This document shows positions 1 to 9,459 of a stretch of DNA of 64,000 nt, one piece after another. Source of the DNA: Leishmania martiniquensis. Lineage: Eukaryota > Euglenozoa > Kinetoplastea > Trypanosomatida > Trypanosomatidae. The notes beneath the pieces are model-generated. The model was not told the DNA's origin. It made no database searches and saw only the letters and a program-made list of their open reading frames with translations. The stretch covers positions 1,115,001-1,179,000 of the forward strand of contig NC_090167.1 in the NCBI RefSeq assembly GCF_017916325.1. Direction: 5' to 3'. The stretch's first letter is position 1, and each line of letters opens with the position of its first letter. The translations under genes and the position numbers were made by a program.

Positions 1-14
1 CTTGTGTTAGACCC

Positions 15-38
15 CACACACACACACACACGCACACA
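15..38. repeat. CA microsatellite
   Basis: A short run of CA dinucleotides lies at the left edge, in the 3' flank of the first minus-strand gene. Such repeats are common in trypanosomatid spacers. Confidence 0.9.
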
Positions 39-71
39 GAGGGAGGGAGAGAGGGAGTCGCAGCATGATCG

Positions 72-3000
72 CTACGAAGACAAACCCCCGAATACGTCAT
101 GGACGCCCTCCCGCTTCGCCCTCCTTCGTTTATGTCCGTGACGCTTAAGGATAGCGTCGATCTGTGCGTCGAGCGCTGCCCACGGGTCCTCCGCGGGCGG
201 AGAATCTGACGCAAAATCGAAAGCGCCCGAGCGCGCGCCTTCAGCGGCCCCGGTTGCGGTGCGACGTATCGGCGGTGTCGGCGTCGAACCGCTCTGCAGG
301 TGCGCTGGCACGGCCATCAGCGCGCTTTCGCAGAAGGGCAAGGACGGTGCGCGGGTGTCGCGGCGCAGCAGCAGGCATGGCGATGCGGATGGCCGGTTGG
401 ATCGCTGGGGAATAGGCGAGAGATGCGATTGTGAAAGCATTTCGGAAGACTGGAGAGGCAGGCTCGACGCCGCCCGCGCGCCCTTACCTCCTCGAATCAG
501 GCGTGGCGCCGAGTGGAGAGACAGGTTGGCCATGGCTCGCTTCGTATCGGTCAGCCCGCTCTGTTCGCAAACGGACTGCACAAACTGCTCGTCTCGGAAG
601 GCAGCCCCAGAGCGGAGGAGCTCGAGCTCGTTCATCACGCGCACGTCAGCCGCTGAGGCCATCAGATCCTGCAGCCGCACGTGAGACTGGGAAGCTTCCC
701 GGTAGTCCCCGGAATCGCCAGCCGCCGCGTAGGGCGCCATCGGTGAGCCCGTATGCAATGACGCACTCATCAGACTCTCCTCCACACCAGAAAGCGGCTC
801 TGCCACTCCGTACACGTTATCGTAGTGGCGACTTGGGGTGAAGGTGCACCCGGCGCGGAGCCGCTCCTCCTCCAGTTCGGCGAGATGCTGCAACCGTCTC
901 TGCCGTGAGTCTACCCACTGCCCGTTACGGGCGAGGAATAGCTGCACGGCCTCGGGTAGCGGCTGATCCTTGCGAGCAGACGAAGAGAGCTGCGGCTCTG
1001 TCTTTACAGGCCGCGCCCCTGACGCATTCATTCCCTCTTTGGATTTCACTAGGCGCTCATAGACAGGTGTACCGCCTGTTTTGTGAAGCGCCATCCTCGC
1101 TGACCGCTTGGTGATCTGCGGGTGAAAGGTTTCCTCCACCGTCGCCTGCGCCCGCAGGCGTTCCCAGTTCTGCTCCTTGCGCGCCAACGCTGCCTCCAGC
1201 GACGCCATGAAGCGCGCATGGTGCTCTGCCATGGCGCGCCCATGCGGCTGCAGCGATGTGGAACGCTGAGGGGGTGCGCTTCCCTCTGTGGCATCGGCGT
1301 CGTCGCCTCGCCGTGGCACTGAAGACGTCCGTGCGCTGCCGGCGGCGCTCTCCTGCCTCTCCCTCTGGCGCTCTCGCAGGTAGTGCGACAACATAAATTC
1401 GAGCCCGGCCCGGCGCAGCTCTGCACGTAACTCTTCCTGCTTCTCCCTCGGCAGGTGGTCGAAGCTCACGCGGTGCCCGTCCTTCATCGCTGTTGGCATC
1501 GCGTTGGGGCGAAAAAGCGGTCGCCCTGTTGCGCACTCGAAGCGTTCCGCCTCGGGGTCATGATAGCGTGCCTGCAGCTTCGCCGCGTTCTGCTCGCGCT
1601 GTTCCGCGTCCTGCTCGACTCGACTTAAGAATCTCTTCACCGTGCCCCGGAAGCTTTTGGTCACGCGAGCAGCAGACGTGTTTTGCGGCTGCGGGAGAAG
1701 CGATGGTTCACCCGACGGCCGTGTCTCCGAGCAGGGCCGGCGTAACCCGCGCAAGACAGCCTCCTGCTCCTCCACGATCGTGGAAGTGAGTGGCATGCCC
1801 AGCAGCTGCAAAGGCGACGCTGCAGGTTCCGCCAGCGCATGTGAAGGCGCCGATGAGCCTTCCTCTCTCGCCTGCGAATCTTCATTTGGCCGTTTTGCCT
1901 CCCACAAGAGCGGGCGGGATTTGAGCCGCTCTTGAACGCTCCGCTGTGCCAGCAGACGCCGGCTTCTCTCCGTGATCGCCTCACCAGGGGTCGATATGCC
2001 GCTATGCGCTGCTGCCGCAGCCCACTGCTCTGTCTCCATCTCGGCGAGCTGCTCACACCTCCGACGAAGCCGACGGTCCACCTCTGCCTTCCATTCCACA
2101 CACCTCTGCATGAAGTTCTTCGCACCCTTGGCCTCCCTGCACAGCACCATCCTAGACACCGCCGGGCGGAACGTACAGGCGCCAAGCTCCTCCTGCACCA
2201 CCGCCTGCGCACGAGTAGCTCGATGGGCAGCATCCAATTCGCGCTTTTTGCACGCCGCCTCGTAGAGCTCCTCGCACTTCGCGCGCCCCGCTTCACTGGC
2301 CTTCCGTAGCGCTGCTCGGCGATGATCGTGACGACGAAGGTCTGAGAGCTGCTCTAGAATGTAAAGCAGCGAATGAGCCGAGGCATCCTCGGTGGAGGAA
2401 GTCGCGAGCGCCGCTGCCTCTTTCCGCGTCGCACACATCTCTTCGGCGGCACAGTACAGCACGAGCAACCCGACAGGCAAGTCAAGCGTGGTGAGTGACG
2501 GCAGTGCGGTGAGAAGCGTGCCCTTCTTGTTCGCGCAAGTCGCCGCCCTGTCCGCAGGCGTGTCAGCTCCCAGAATGCCGCGCAGCAGCGCCGCAGCGTA
2601 CGCAGTTGTGGCGCCGCCACTCTTGCTTGTTCGCATTGGCGGTATTGCTGCAGAGGAGCTCCGTCCGCGACCCGCACTCTGCCGCGCTGAGCACGAAGCG
2701 GTGCGGGATGCTGTTCGCGTGCATCTCCGCCGTGGCCCCTCCCCTTTCGCAGGCGGTCTTTGGGCGATCGGGGACACATCCGCGACGTTACCGGCGGTGG
2801 CGTGAACATGCGGCAAGGTTGGTTCCTGGTATGATGGCGAGGTAGCTGTGTCTGTGACAGCAACGACGAGGGGCCCCGCAGGAGTGGTGGTGAGCGCAGG
2901 AAGAGGCGCTCTACTACTCGCCACGGCTGCAGAGGGAATAGGAGGCTGCGCAGGCACCGCTGCGGCTGAGCCTCGAGGAGGCAAGCTTCCGGCTCGTACA

Positions 3001-3503
3001 CTCGATCGTGCTTCTCGAGAGAGAGAGGATACGGAGGTGAGATCTGCAGGCGCGGTCGCCTCCTTCGGGCGCCTAACAGCAGCTGCAGTTGCTTCCCCCG
3101 CCCTCTCGTCCGTGCCCTCGTGCGCCGCCGGCGCGAAATTGGCGATTGGCAGCTGCACTCGCACTGCACTGCTGGAGCTACAGCAGCCCGCAGGCCCATC
3201 CAGAAGCTCCTCCAAGGTGGGTATCTCAGGCGTCCCGACTGCAGTAGCAGGAGTCACGAAAAACGCGGCGGCGCTACTGGTGTCGCGTCCTTCCACTCGA
3301 GGTGAAGAGCGAGAACTAGAAGAGGTGGGGTTCACGTTGGCTGTTACCGCGGAGGGCTGCCCTTCAGCACCGCGACTGTGGCCGTCGCTCTCGCCGCTGA
3401 GTGCAAGGGCATGCATGGCTAGAGCGGGGGTGGCTTCATCGAACCGCGCCAAAGTCGCGGTGGATGCCACACCATCACGCAGCGGTGGGCTTCCTAATTC
3501 CAT
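72..3503 (-). CDS. Large protein with repeated TFxP motifs, function unknown
   Basis: An 1143-residue ORF with no recognised enzyme domain. Residues 1-300 are Ser/Ala/Pro/Thr-rich and look disordered. From about residue 380 the protein is charged and helical. It carries a recurrent short motif, each time next to a basic helical stretch: CTFRPAVS near 443, LFRP near 663, TFHPQITKRS near 792 and CTFTPS near 886. Similar TFxP repeats beside helices occur in many trypanosomatid and ciliary or cytoskeletal proteins, so a flagellar or basal-body role is possible but is only an inference. The start is the first ATG. It follows a strongly purine-rich plus-strand tract (3661-3723), which reads as polypyrimidine on the coding strand. 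This is the last complete gene of the minus-strand unit in the window. Confidence 0.8.
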   Translation of the reverse strand: MELGSPPLRDGVASTATLARFDEATPALAMHALALSGESDGHSRGAEGQPSAVTANVNPTSSSSRSSPRVEGRDTSSAAAFFVTPATAVGTPEIPTLEELLDGPAGCCSSSSAVRVQLPIANFAPAAHEGTDERAGEATAAAVRRPKEATAPADLTSVSSLSREARSSVRAGSLPPRGSAAAVPAQPPIPSAAVASSRAPLPALTTTPAGPLVVAVTDTATSPSYQEPTLPHVHATAGNVADVSPIAQRPPAKGEGPRRRCTRTASRTASCSARQSAGRGRSSSAAIPPMRTSKSGGATTAYAAALLRGILGADTPADRAATCANKKGTLLTALPSLTTLDLPVGLLVLYCAAEEMCATRKEAAALATSSTEDASAHSLLYILEQLSDLRRHDHRRAALRKASEAGRAKCEELYEAACKKRELDAAHRATRAQAVVQEELGACTFRPAVSRMVLCREAKGAKNFMQRCVEWKAEVDRRLRRRCEQLAEMETEQWAAAAAHSGISTPGEAITERSRRLLAQRSVQERLKSRPLLWEAKRPNEDSQAREEGSSAPSHALAEPAASPLQLLGMPLTSTIVEEQEAVLRGLRRPCSETRPSGEPSLLPQPQNTSAARVTKSFRGTVKRFLSRVEQDAEQREQNAAKLQARYHDPEAERFECATGRPLFRPNAMPTAMKDGHRVSFDHLPREKQEELRAELRRAGLEFMLSHYLRERQRERQESAAGSARTSSVPRRGDDADATEGSAPPQRSTSLQPHGRAMAEHHARFMASLEAALARKEQNWERLRAQATVEETFHPQITKRSARMALHKTGGTPVYERLVKSKEGMNASGARPVKTEPQLSSSARKDQPLPEAVQLFLARNGQWVDSRQRRLQHLAELEEERLRAGCTFTPSRHYDNVYGVAEPLSGVEESLMSASLHTGSPMAPYAAAGDSGDYREASQSHVRLQDLMASAADVRVMNELELLRSGAAFRDEQFVQSVCEQSGLTDTKRAMANLSLHSAPRLIRGGKGARAASSLPLQSSEMLSQSHLSPIPQRSNRPSASPCLLLRRDTRAPSLPFCESALMAVPAHLQSGSTPTPPIRRTATGAAEGARSGAFDFASDSPPAEDPWAALDAQIDAILKRHGHKRRRAKREGVHDVFGGLSS

Positions 3504-4598
3504 CGCGATATCTGCACGGCACTACTGCGCAATACTATCTTCTGCACTTCCCCTCCGTCTCTCCCTTCACTCCCTTTCCCTCTCTCTCTGGCGTAGCCTC
3601 GGCCTCACCCCCCACCCCAGCACGAGTTGCGCGCCGTTGCGGTGCAGAAGACGGAGAGGAGTTGAAGGCAGGGAAGCGGGGGGGCAGAGGGGAGGGGGAA
3701 AGAGGGGAGGGGGAAAGAGGGGGACGAGGCACGCCCTCAAAAGATGTGAGCAGCCCAGCACGCAGAGCACGCCAATATACATATATAAAGGGCGAAGAGT
3801 AAAACTGTGGCCACCACTCCCCTCCCATTCTGTGGCTGTCCCCCTTTGCCCTCAAGTCTTACGTGCCTCTTCCAGTGCGCAGAATGGCACGCAAGCGTAG
3901 GCGGCGCCCGTGGTGGATAAAGCGGGGGAGGGAGGGGGGCGTCAAGGGCCGGTGTGAACGGTCAAAAAGCGAGGGCCGCGGGGTTACAATCGCCTCTACA
4001 TGAGAGGGTGGGGAAGAAATAGCGGGGGAGGGAGGGGGAGGAAAGAGAGGGGAGGGTTGCAGCGCAGGTGAAGTGCATAGAGTCGTCATGAGACATGTGC
4101 CACACGTTTTGGGCGCGCTCCTCCCGCTCTGCGCGTATGCATGTCGACGAGGCAAAGCAGCGAGAGGCCGGCGAAGGTAAGCAGAGAAATAAGGCGAGCC
4201 AGCAAGAGGGAAAAGGCAAAGGCAGTCGACACCGCAGCGAGCGCGTGAGCTTTTCATTCACAGGCGGAGGGCGGGGAAGGGAAGAGGACGCGGCACGCAT
4301 ATATGAGGTACTCGCACGGCGCCATATCCTTTACTTAATGGTGCATACACGCACGCACAGGGCAGAGCAAAGTGCGGTACCCAATACGTGCAGTCGGCAC
4401 GAGTAAGAGGCCCTCAAGCATGGAGACGCCGCGGGCGTAGAAGGCGCCTTCGCCATGGCTACTCGGCACATGCCTCGAGTAAGGGAGAAGTCGTCGCCGA
4501 GCGCCGCTGCGTGTGTCTAGGGGGGAGGGGGAACGCGGACAAATTTGCCGCCCACTTCATCCAGCCAGCCGAGACAAAAACGCGTACTCGCGCTCGCG
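3504..4598. other. Intergenic spacer
   Basis: No convincing gene is seen. The spacer holds G-rich tracts on the plus strand at 3661-3723 and 4020-4060, which are C-rich on the transcribed strand, and a short AT stretch at 3773-3790. The ORFs here are low-complexity translations of pyrimidine tracts. Confidence 0.7.
3661..3723 (-). promoter_or_regulatory. Polypyrimidine tract upstream of the TFxP protein gene
   Basis: On the minus strand this is almost pure C/T, including two copies of a unit of about 16 nt (3687-3723). It lies about 160 nt before the ATG at 3503. Tracts like this direct trans-splicing and the polyadenylation of the preceding transcript. The exact acceptor AG was not assigned. 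Confidence 0.5.
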
Positions 4599-6326
4599 TC
4601 ACGCTCCGTCGCCCTCAAGCTCCCGTATGAAGAGTGATTTGCGCCTTGGCTTCTGCCGCTGGCCAGGGAAGAAGGGCGGTGGAGGTATGGCGCTTGCGAC
4701 GCCACTACCCACTCCAGCGTGAGCAGCTGCACCACTCCCACAGCCACGCACCGTCCCCTCGTTGTGCTCCACGACATCGCCAATGGTGAAGGTGCTCCGT
4801 GGGAGCGACGGGGCGTGGCACAGGACTGCCTCAGCACCACAAGGCTCATCACACGAGCCCAGTTCAACGGGAGAGGTCGCTTGGCGTGGTGCGGTCGAAG
4901 CCCCGAAAATGGCCGAGGACAACTCAGCTGTATCCTTCACGTTGGCAGCGAATTGCACGTGCCGCTCTTTCCGTTGAGAGGGTGTTGCGGCGGAAGCCGC
5001 GGATGAGGACCCCGAGGAGCCATCCTCCTCCTCTGCCAGCGCCGCCCTAGTGAGGGGCAGCGCAGAGGTGCGAGCAGTCACCGAAAGCGACGACGTCGGT
5101 GCGGGCTCGCCAATCACCTCGCGAGGAGAGAAGAGAGTCGCCACCTGCGCATGCGGAAGTGCGTTGCTTACTATGCTGGACGCCGCCAACGATCTCGCGG
5201 CTGCCACACCAATGTCACCAGGGGTTTGATAGGCAACTGCCTCCCTTCTGCCAGTTGGCGGTCCGTCGTTGCCGGCTGCACTGGCGTCAATGACAGATGA
5301 AGCGCCATGCGACTGAGGAGCCACGGGGGCAGTGGGCACCGCTGTGGGAGCCTCTGTGAGAGGTGAGGCGGACACGGTTGTGCCCTCAACAGCATTCGAT
5401 CTGTCGTCGACTGCAGCAGCATTTTTGCTTCGCTTCTCCAGCTCTGCTCTCACTCGCCTTTCCTTCTTGGCGATCATGCGCTCCGTCATGACACGCTCCA
5501 CGTATTCATCGTCATTGAGGCGGTCGCCCAGCTCGGCCTCCAGCGCAATGAGTTCGTCTTCAGTAAGCTCGTCCAGTTCATCAAAGGTGGCGAGCGCCGC
5601 GTCAATGTTAGAGTAGCCCAGCAACGACTCAGAAGCCGCGGGCGATGAGGTCGCGTTTGGTGGCTTTGGCGACAGCAACGGGCTGGAGCTGCGCTCCGAT
5701 GAAGCGAAGTGGGGAGACGCAGCGGCACGCACCGCGTTGGGTGTCCCTGAGACATCCGGTGCGCTCGCCAATGCCGGAGGCGGCGAGGAATGTGTGGCGA
5801 CCTTGGATCGCTGCTGCGGTGCCTGGGATGTCGGCGACGACTGCGGCAGCGGCTGAGCAGTCGCCGCTCGCACCTCCCTCTCCGCCAGCAACTGCGCGAC
5901 GGCATCTTGCGCCTCGGGCAGCTCAGACAGGAACAGCTTCTGCTTCGCCGTGAGGACGTTCTGCTCCTGCTGCAGGACCTCGCTCTCCCGACGAAGGAAG
6001 TCGATACGCCGGCCAGCGATCTCCGAAGCCTGAACGGCACTGCGCTCCACGAACCAGCCGTCGCCCAGTAGTACCAGAATGTTGTTCGTCGCGTTCAGCT
6101 CCGCAGGGTAGTAGGCAAGACCACCAGCGACAGGGGCCAAGACGCGTCTGCGACTGCGCTCTGTCAGCGTATGAAGAGTGTCCTTGAGGGCGGTGTACTC
6201 GCGCAGCTTCTCTTGTACTCGCCGTAGCTGCCCTTCGTTCTGGCGCAGCAGGTAGAGGTACAGCTCCGCCCCAGTGAGCACCTCCCCTTCACCGTACTCA
6301 TCCGTGGGCATCGCAACGTCGAGCAA
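4599..6326 (-). CDS. Prefoldin-like protein, probable URI/Bud27 homologue
   Basis: 575 residues. Residues 16-150 read as an alpha-type prefoldin fold: two long helices flank a hairpin segment that includes YYPAELNATN and a following ILVLLGDGWFVE, typical of prefoldin-alpha and URI proteins. A second acidic-helical segment lies at about 240-300. The remainder is low complexity. Near the C terminus are HVQFAANVKD, DVVEHNEGTV and RKSLFIREL. URI (Bud27 in yeast) is a long prefoldin family member that helps assemble RNA polymerases and contacts RPB5. The large size, single N-terminal prefoldin domain and short conserved C-terminal blocks favour URI over canonical prefoldin 3 or 5, which are under 200 residues. 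Met6 is an alternative start. Confidence 0.68.
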   Translation of the reverse strand: MLDVAMPTDEYGEGEVLTGAELYLYLLRQNEGQLRRVQEKLREYTALKDTLHTLTERSRRRVLAPVAGGLAYYPAELNATNNILVLLGDGWFVERSAVQASEIAGRRIDFLRRESEVLQQEQNVLTAKQKLFLSELPEAQDAVAQLLAEREVRAATAQPLPQSSPTSQAPQQRSKVATHSSPPPALASAPDVSGTPNAVRAAASPHFASSERSSSPLLSPKPPNATSSPAASESLLGYSNIDAALATFDELDELTEDELIALEAELGDRLNDDEYVERVMTERMIAKKERRVRAELEKRSKNAAAVDDRSNAVEGTTVSASPLTEAPTAVPTAPVAPQSHGASSVIDASAAGNDGPPTGRREAVAYQTPGDIGVAAARSLAASSIVSNALPHAQVATLFSPREVIGEPAPTSSLSVTARTSALPLTRAALAEEEDGSSGSSSAASAATPSQRKERHVQFAANVKDTAELSSAIFGASTAPRQATSPVELGSCDEPCGAEAVLCHAPSLPRSTFTIGDVVEHNEGTVRGCGSGAAAHAGVGSGVASAIPPPPFFPGQRQKPRRKSLFIRELEGDGA

Positions 6327-7539
6327 CTACACGAATAGCGCGAAGAGGGAGAAAAAACGCCAGGGCTGTCGCGCCAAATCCTCCAGCCCGCGCGTGCTCC
6401 ACTGAGGGGCATGTTGGAACGCATTCGATCGGCAGGAAAGAGGAGTAAAACAAAAAGGGGGAGATGAGTTTCGACGCGCGCGCGCGTGTGTGTGTGTGCG
6501 TGTGAAAGGAACAGAAGCCATCGGTGGCAGAGGTGGCCGGAGAAGTACAGGTGCACAGAGAGGTGGAGAGAGAGGGAGGCAGAGTATGCGGGCGGAGACA
6601 GGCCGTTCTTGATAAGCGGCAGCAGCGCCGAAGCGCACGCACTACGTCAACAAGCGCCGCGCCTCTTTTGTCGGGGCACGAGAGAGGCTGCTGAATGGCT
6701 CCTCACACTAGGCCGTCCAACTCGGTGGCCTGACGCATATACGGCCCTGGGCTGCAGACGCTGCTGCAGATGATCTGCATGTGCACTCTCCCTCTTCCTC
6801 CCTTCTCGCTGTTCGGTGGCTCCTTGCGCCACTCCGGCTGGTGCCATACTATGTGTATATGTGCTCCGGTGCAACTTTTTCCTGCCGGTACACATCGCAA
6901 GGGGAGCGTGAAGAAAAGGAAGGCGTTCACCATCGTCGTGGCCATCCAAACTTCTACTTCCACACGCGTTCTCCTCACGAGCCGTCACCATTGCGGCGGC
7001 ACCGGAGGACACACACGCACGAGAAGCGGATGATCGGAGCGAATAGGCTCATCCATGAGCCGCTGTCGCAACGGTGGCGGAATCCTCGAGAGGGATAGGA
7101 GGGAGATAAGAAGAGTGGCGCGCTCACCATGGCCGGTATGTGTGGCAGTGTGACTCTCGCTGGCGCCGTCGCGCCACACCTCCCAGTCTGCCTCGTTGTG
7201 CTCGCGTAATGGGTCCTTTCGTGCATCGGGTGCGCGCATCCTACATGGCCGGAGGTCAAGGCGAAAGAAAGAGAAACAGAAGTCGGCCACAACTCAGACA
7301 GGCGCCCAGCCAAAAGGGGAAGAGAGAGGAAGTGCATCCTCGAAGGCGCCCCCCCTCCTATCCGCCAATGGCCAGCGTGCGCCTCCGCGCGTCATGGCAC
7401 ACAAAATAAGATGGCGCGTGCGGACGCGATAGGGAAAGAAAGTGCGGCAGCACGGAAAGAGCCGCATAGAGGTGCAAAGGTTATGCGGCACATAACGCGA
7501 AAAGGGGCAAGAAAATGAGATGGGCATGCACGGGTACTC
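6327..7539. other. Intergenic spacer
   Basis: No supported gene. It contains a CG/TG microsatellite at about 6476-6504 and mixed-sequence UTR. The ORFs present are short and overlap on both strands. Confidence 0.65.
6476..6504. repeat. CG/TG microsatellite
   Basis: An alternating CG run passes into TG repeats about 150 nt upstream of the URI-like gene. Confidence 0.85.
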
Positions 7540-9459
7540 TCAAGCACACGCCTTCTGCGCATGTGCCGAGCCGGAAGACACGGCGATGAGGGTGTCCATC
7601 CGAATCTTCTCCGCCAATCGGTTGCAGTCGTCGCGCAAGTCGTTGTCATACGGGGTGATGCGCAGAGCCCGCTCGAGGTAGCCGTGTGCCTTGTGGTACT
7701 CCTTCATGCCGCACAGGGCGGCTGCGCTGCGCACATACGCCTTGAGGAGCATGTAGACATGGCCGCTCTGCTCACTCAATGCTTTTGCCGCTGCACGGCG
7801 CTTACGGACAAGGGCGTCTTTGTTGCTTGCCTCCTCCACCCCCTGCGCTGCAGTCGCCGCTTTGGGCGCTGCCCAGTCAGCCTCCTCCTCGTCCTCTTCA
7901 TCGTCACTGTCGAGTTGATCAGCTGCGAGGCCGCCGGGCTGCTCCAGCGCAGCCGCCACTTCACCACAGAGCTCCACGATTTCATCGCAAATTTTCAGGG
8001 CTTGCTTGAACTTGCCCGCATGCAGCAGCACCGCCGCGAGGTTTCCCTTTGCCTTCATGTGAAACGGCTCCTCCTCGAGGATGGCGCTGTAGGTGGCCTC
8101 CGCCGCCTCGTACGAACCCCGGTAATACTGCGCCGCTGCCTCCTGCATACGGGTGGAAAGAGGGTCGGCGCGTGCATCCTCCTCAGCGATGCCGCGCTCC
8201 TTCATCCGAGCCTCCACCATTGACAAGTCGGCAGCCACATCGTCGTCACACGTCGGGTCTCGGTAGGCGTTCGCCATGCGCAGATCCGAGACGCCACTTT
8301 TGAGGTCGTCTGCCCAGCAGTAGGCAGCGCCGCGGCGAGCATAGAGCTTCGTCATCAGCCCTCGGTATCGCTCCTGCGTAACCTCGCTCGCCGGCGTGTT
8401 GGCCAGCATCGTCAGCGCTAGCGAGCAGTCCTCGATCGCCTTCTTGTACTCGGCCAGGTGCAGGTAGCACGCGGATCGATTCATGACGCAGGTCAAGAAG
8501 GCGCCGTCGCGCTTGATGGACTCCGAGTACGCATTAGCCGCCGCCTTCCACTGCTGCGCGCGGTAACACTTGTCTGCCCGCTCCTTCCAGAACATGGGTG
8601 TGTCCTCGATCGAGACCGGCTTGTAGCGGCTCTGTCGGTAGTACTCCTCGTCCCCACGCGAGCGCGTCGGCATCGAGAACGCTTTCGGCGTAAAGTCGAT
8701 GGTGACGTTGAGGGTATCCGCCTGCCGAATCGCCGGCGGCGTGGCAGTCGACAGGGACGACGCGGGTGCTGCCGGCAGAGCAGTCTGAGGCAATGGCAAA
8801 TTTGGCGGTGATGGGGCGGCGGTGGCAGCAGCAGCAGCAGCGGCAGCAAAGATGCCCGCCGCGTACTCCGGCGCGCCCTCCGCTGTGGTATTCACAGGTG
8901 ATGACAGGGAAGCGGAAGCTGCGCCCGCCGCTGGAGGCGTGCGGCCGTCTTCCCAGGCGTACAGCTCTGCCTCAGCAGCATCTTTCTCCGCTTTCACTCG
9001 CTTCTCGATCAGCGCGCGCTGCGCCTTTTCCACGTCCCACTGAGCCTCCAGCATACGCCGCTTCTCCGCCTCACGCTGCGCCACACGAGCGTCCAGCTGC
9101 TCGCGATACCGCTGCTGCGCTCGTTGCAACGACTCTTGTCGCCGCTGCATTAATGCCTGTTTTCCAAACGAAGACTGGCACACGCTAAGAGCTGCCCATA
9201 CAAGGTCCACCTCCACCTTGCGCAGCTTGACGTGCAGAATCACGCCATCCTGTGCGTCCGTGAAGTGCTGTGTGGACTTGGCTGAATCGATCTCGTGCAG
9301 CAGGTCGAGCGCCAGCAAATACTGCGGCGGCGCATTCACCTTCACAAAAACATCGGCAATCAGAACATCTACCGCGTCCTTCCTGCAGCCTTTGATGACG
9401 ATCTCCAGAAGCACGTCCTCGCCCGTCTGATCCCACGTGAACTGCAGCTTCACCGGCAT
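7540..9459 (-). CDS. CS-domain and TPR protein, DNAAF4 (DYX1C1)-like dynein assembly factor
   Basis: 639 residues. Residues 1-85 match a CS (p23-like) domain, starting MPVKLQFTWDQT and including FVKVNAPPQYLL. Residues 105-170 are a charged coiled coil (RYREQLDARVAQREAEKRR). After an Ala/Pro linker, TPR units run from about 285 to 352 (FWKERADKCYRAQQW, then SACYLHLAEYKKAIEDCSLAL), with more at about 440-495 and 570-620. This order, CS then coiled coil then C-terminal TPR, is that of DNAAF4/DYX1C1. That protein works with HSP90/HSP70 in the cytoplasm to pre-assemble axonemal dynein arms. An acidic insert (DSDDEEDEEE) separates the last TPRs. A generic CS-TPR co-chaperone is the main alternative. 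Confidence 0.8.
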   Translation of the reverse strand: MPVKLQFTWDQTGEDVLLEIVIKGCRKDAVDVLIADVFVKVNAPPQYLLALDLLHEIDSAKSTQHFTDAQDGVILHVKLRKVEVDLVWAALSVCQSSFGKQALMQRRQESLQRAQQRYREQLDARVAQREAEKRRMLEAQWDVEKAQRALIEKRVKAEKDAAEAELYAWEDGRTPPAAGAASASLSSPVNTTAEGAPEYAAGIFAAAAAAAATAAPSPPNLPLPQTALPAAPASSLSTATPPAIRQADTLNVTIDFTPKAFSMPTRSRGDEEYYRQSRYKPVSIEDTPMFWKERADKCYRAQQWKAAANAYSESIKRDGAFLTCVMNRSACYLHLAEYKKAIEDCSLALTMLANTPASEVTQERYRGLMTKLYARRGAAYCWADDLKSGVSDLRMANAYRDPTCDDDVAADLSMVEARMKERGIAEEDARADPLSTRMQEAAAQYYRGSYEAAEATYSAILEEEPFHMKAKGNLAAVLLHAGKFKQALKICDEIVELCGEVAAALEQPGGLAADQLDSDDEEDEEEADWAAPKAATAAQGVEEASNKDALVRKRRAAAKALSEQSGHVYMLLKAYVRSAAALCGMKEYHKAHGYLERALRITPYDNDLRDDCNRLAEKIRMDTLIAVSSGSAHAQKACA

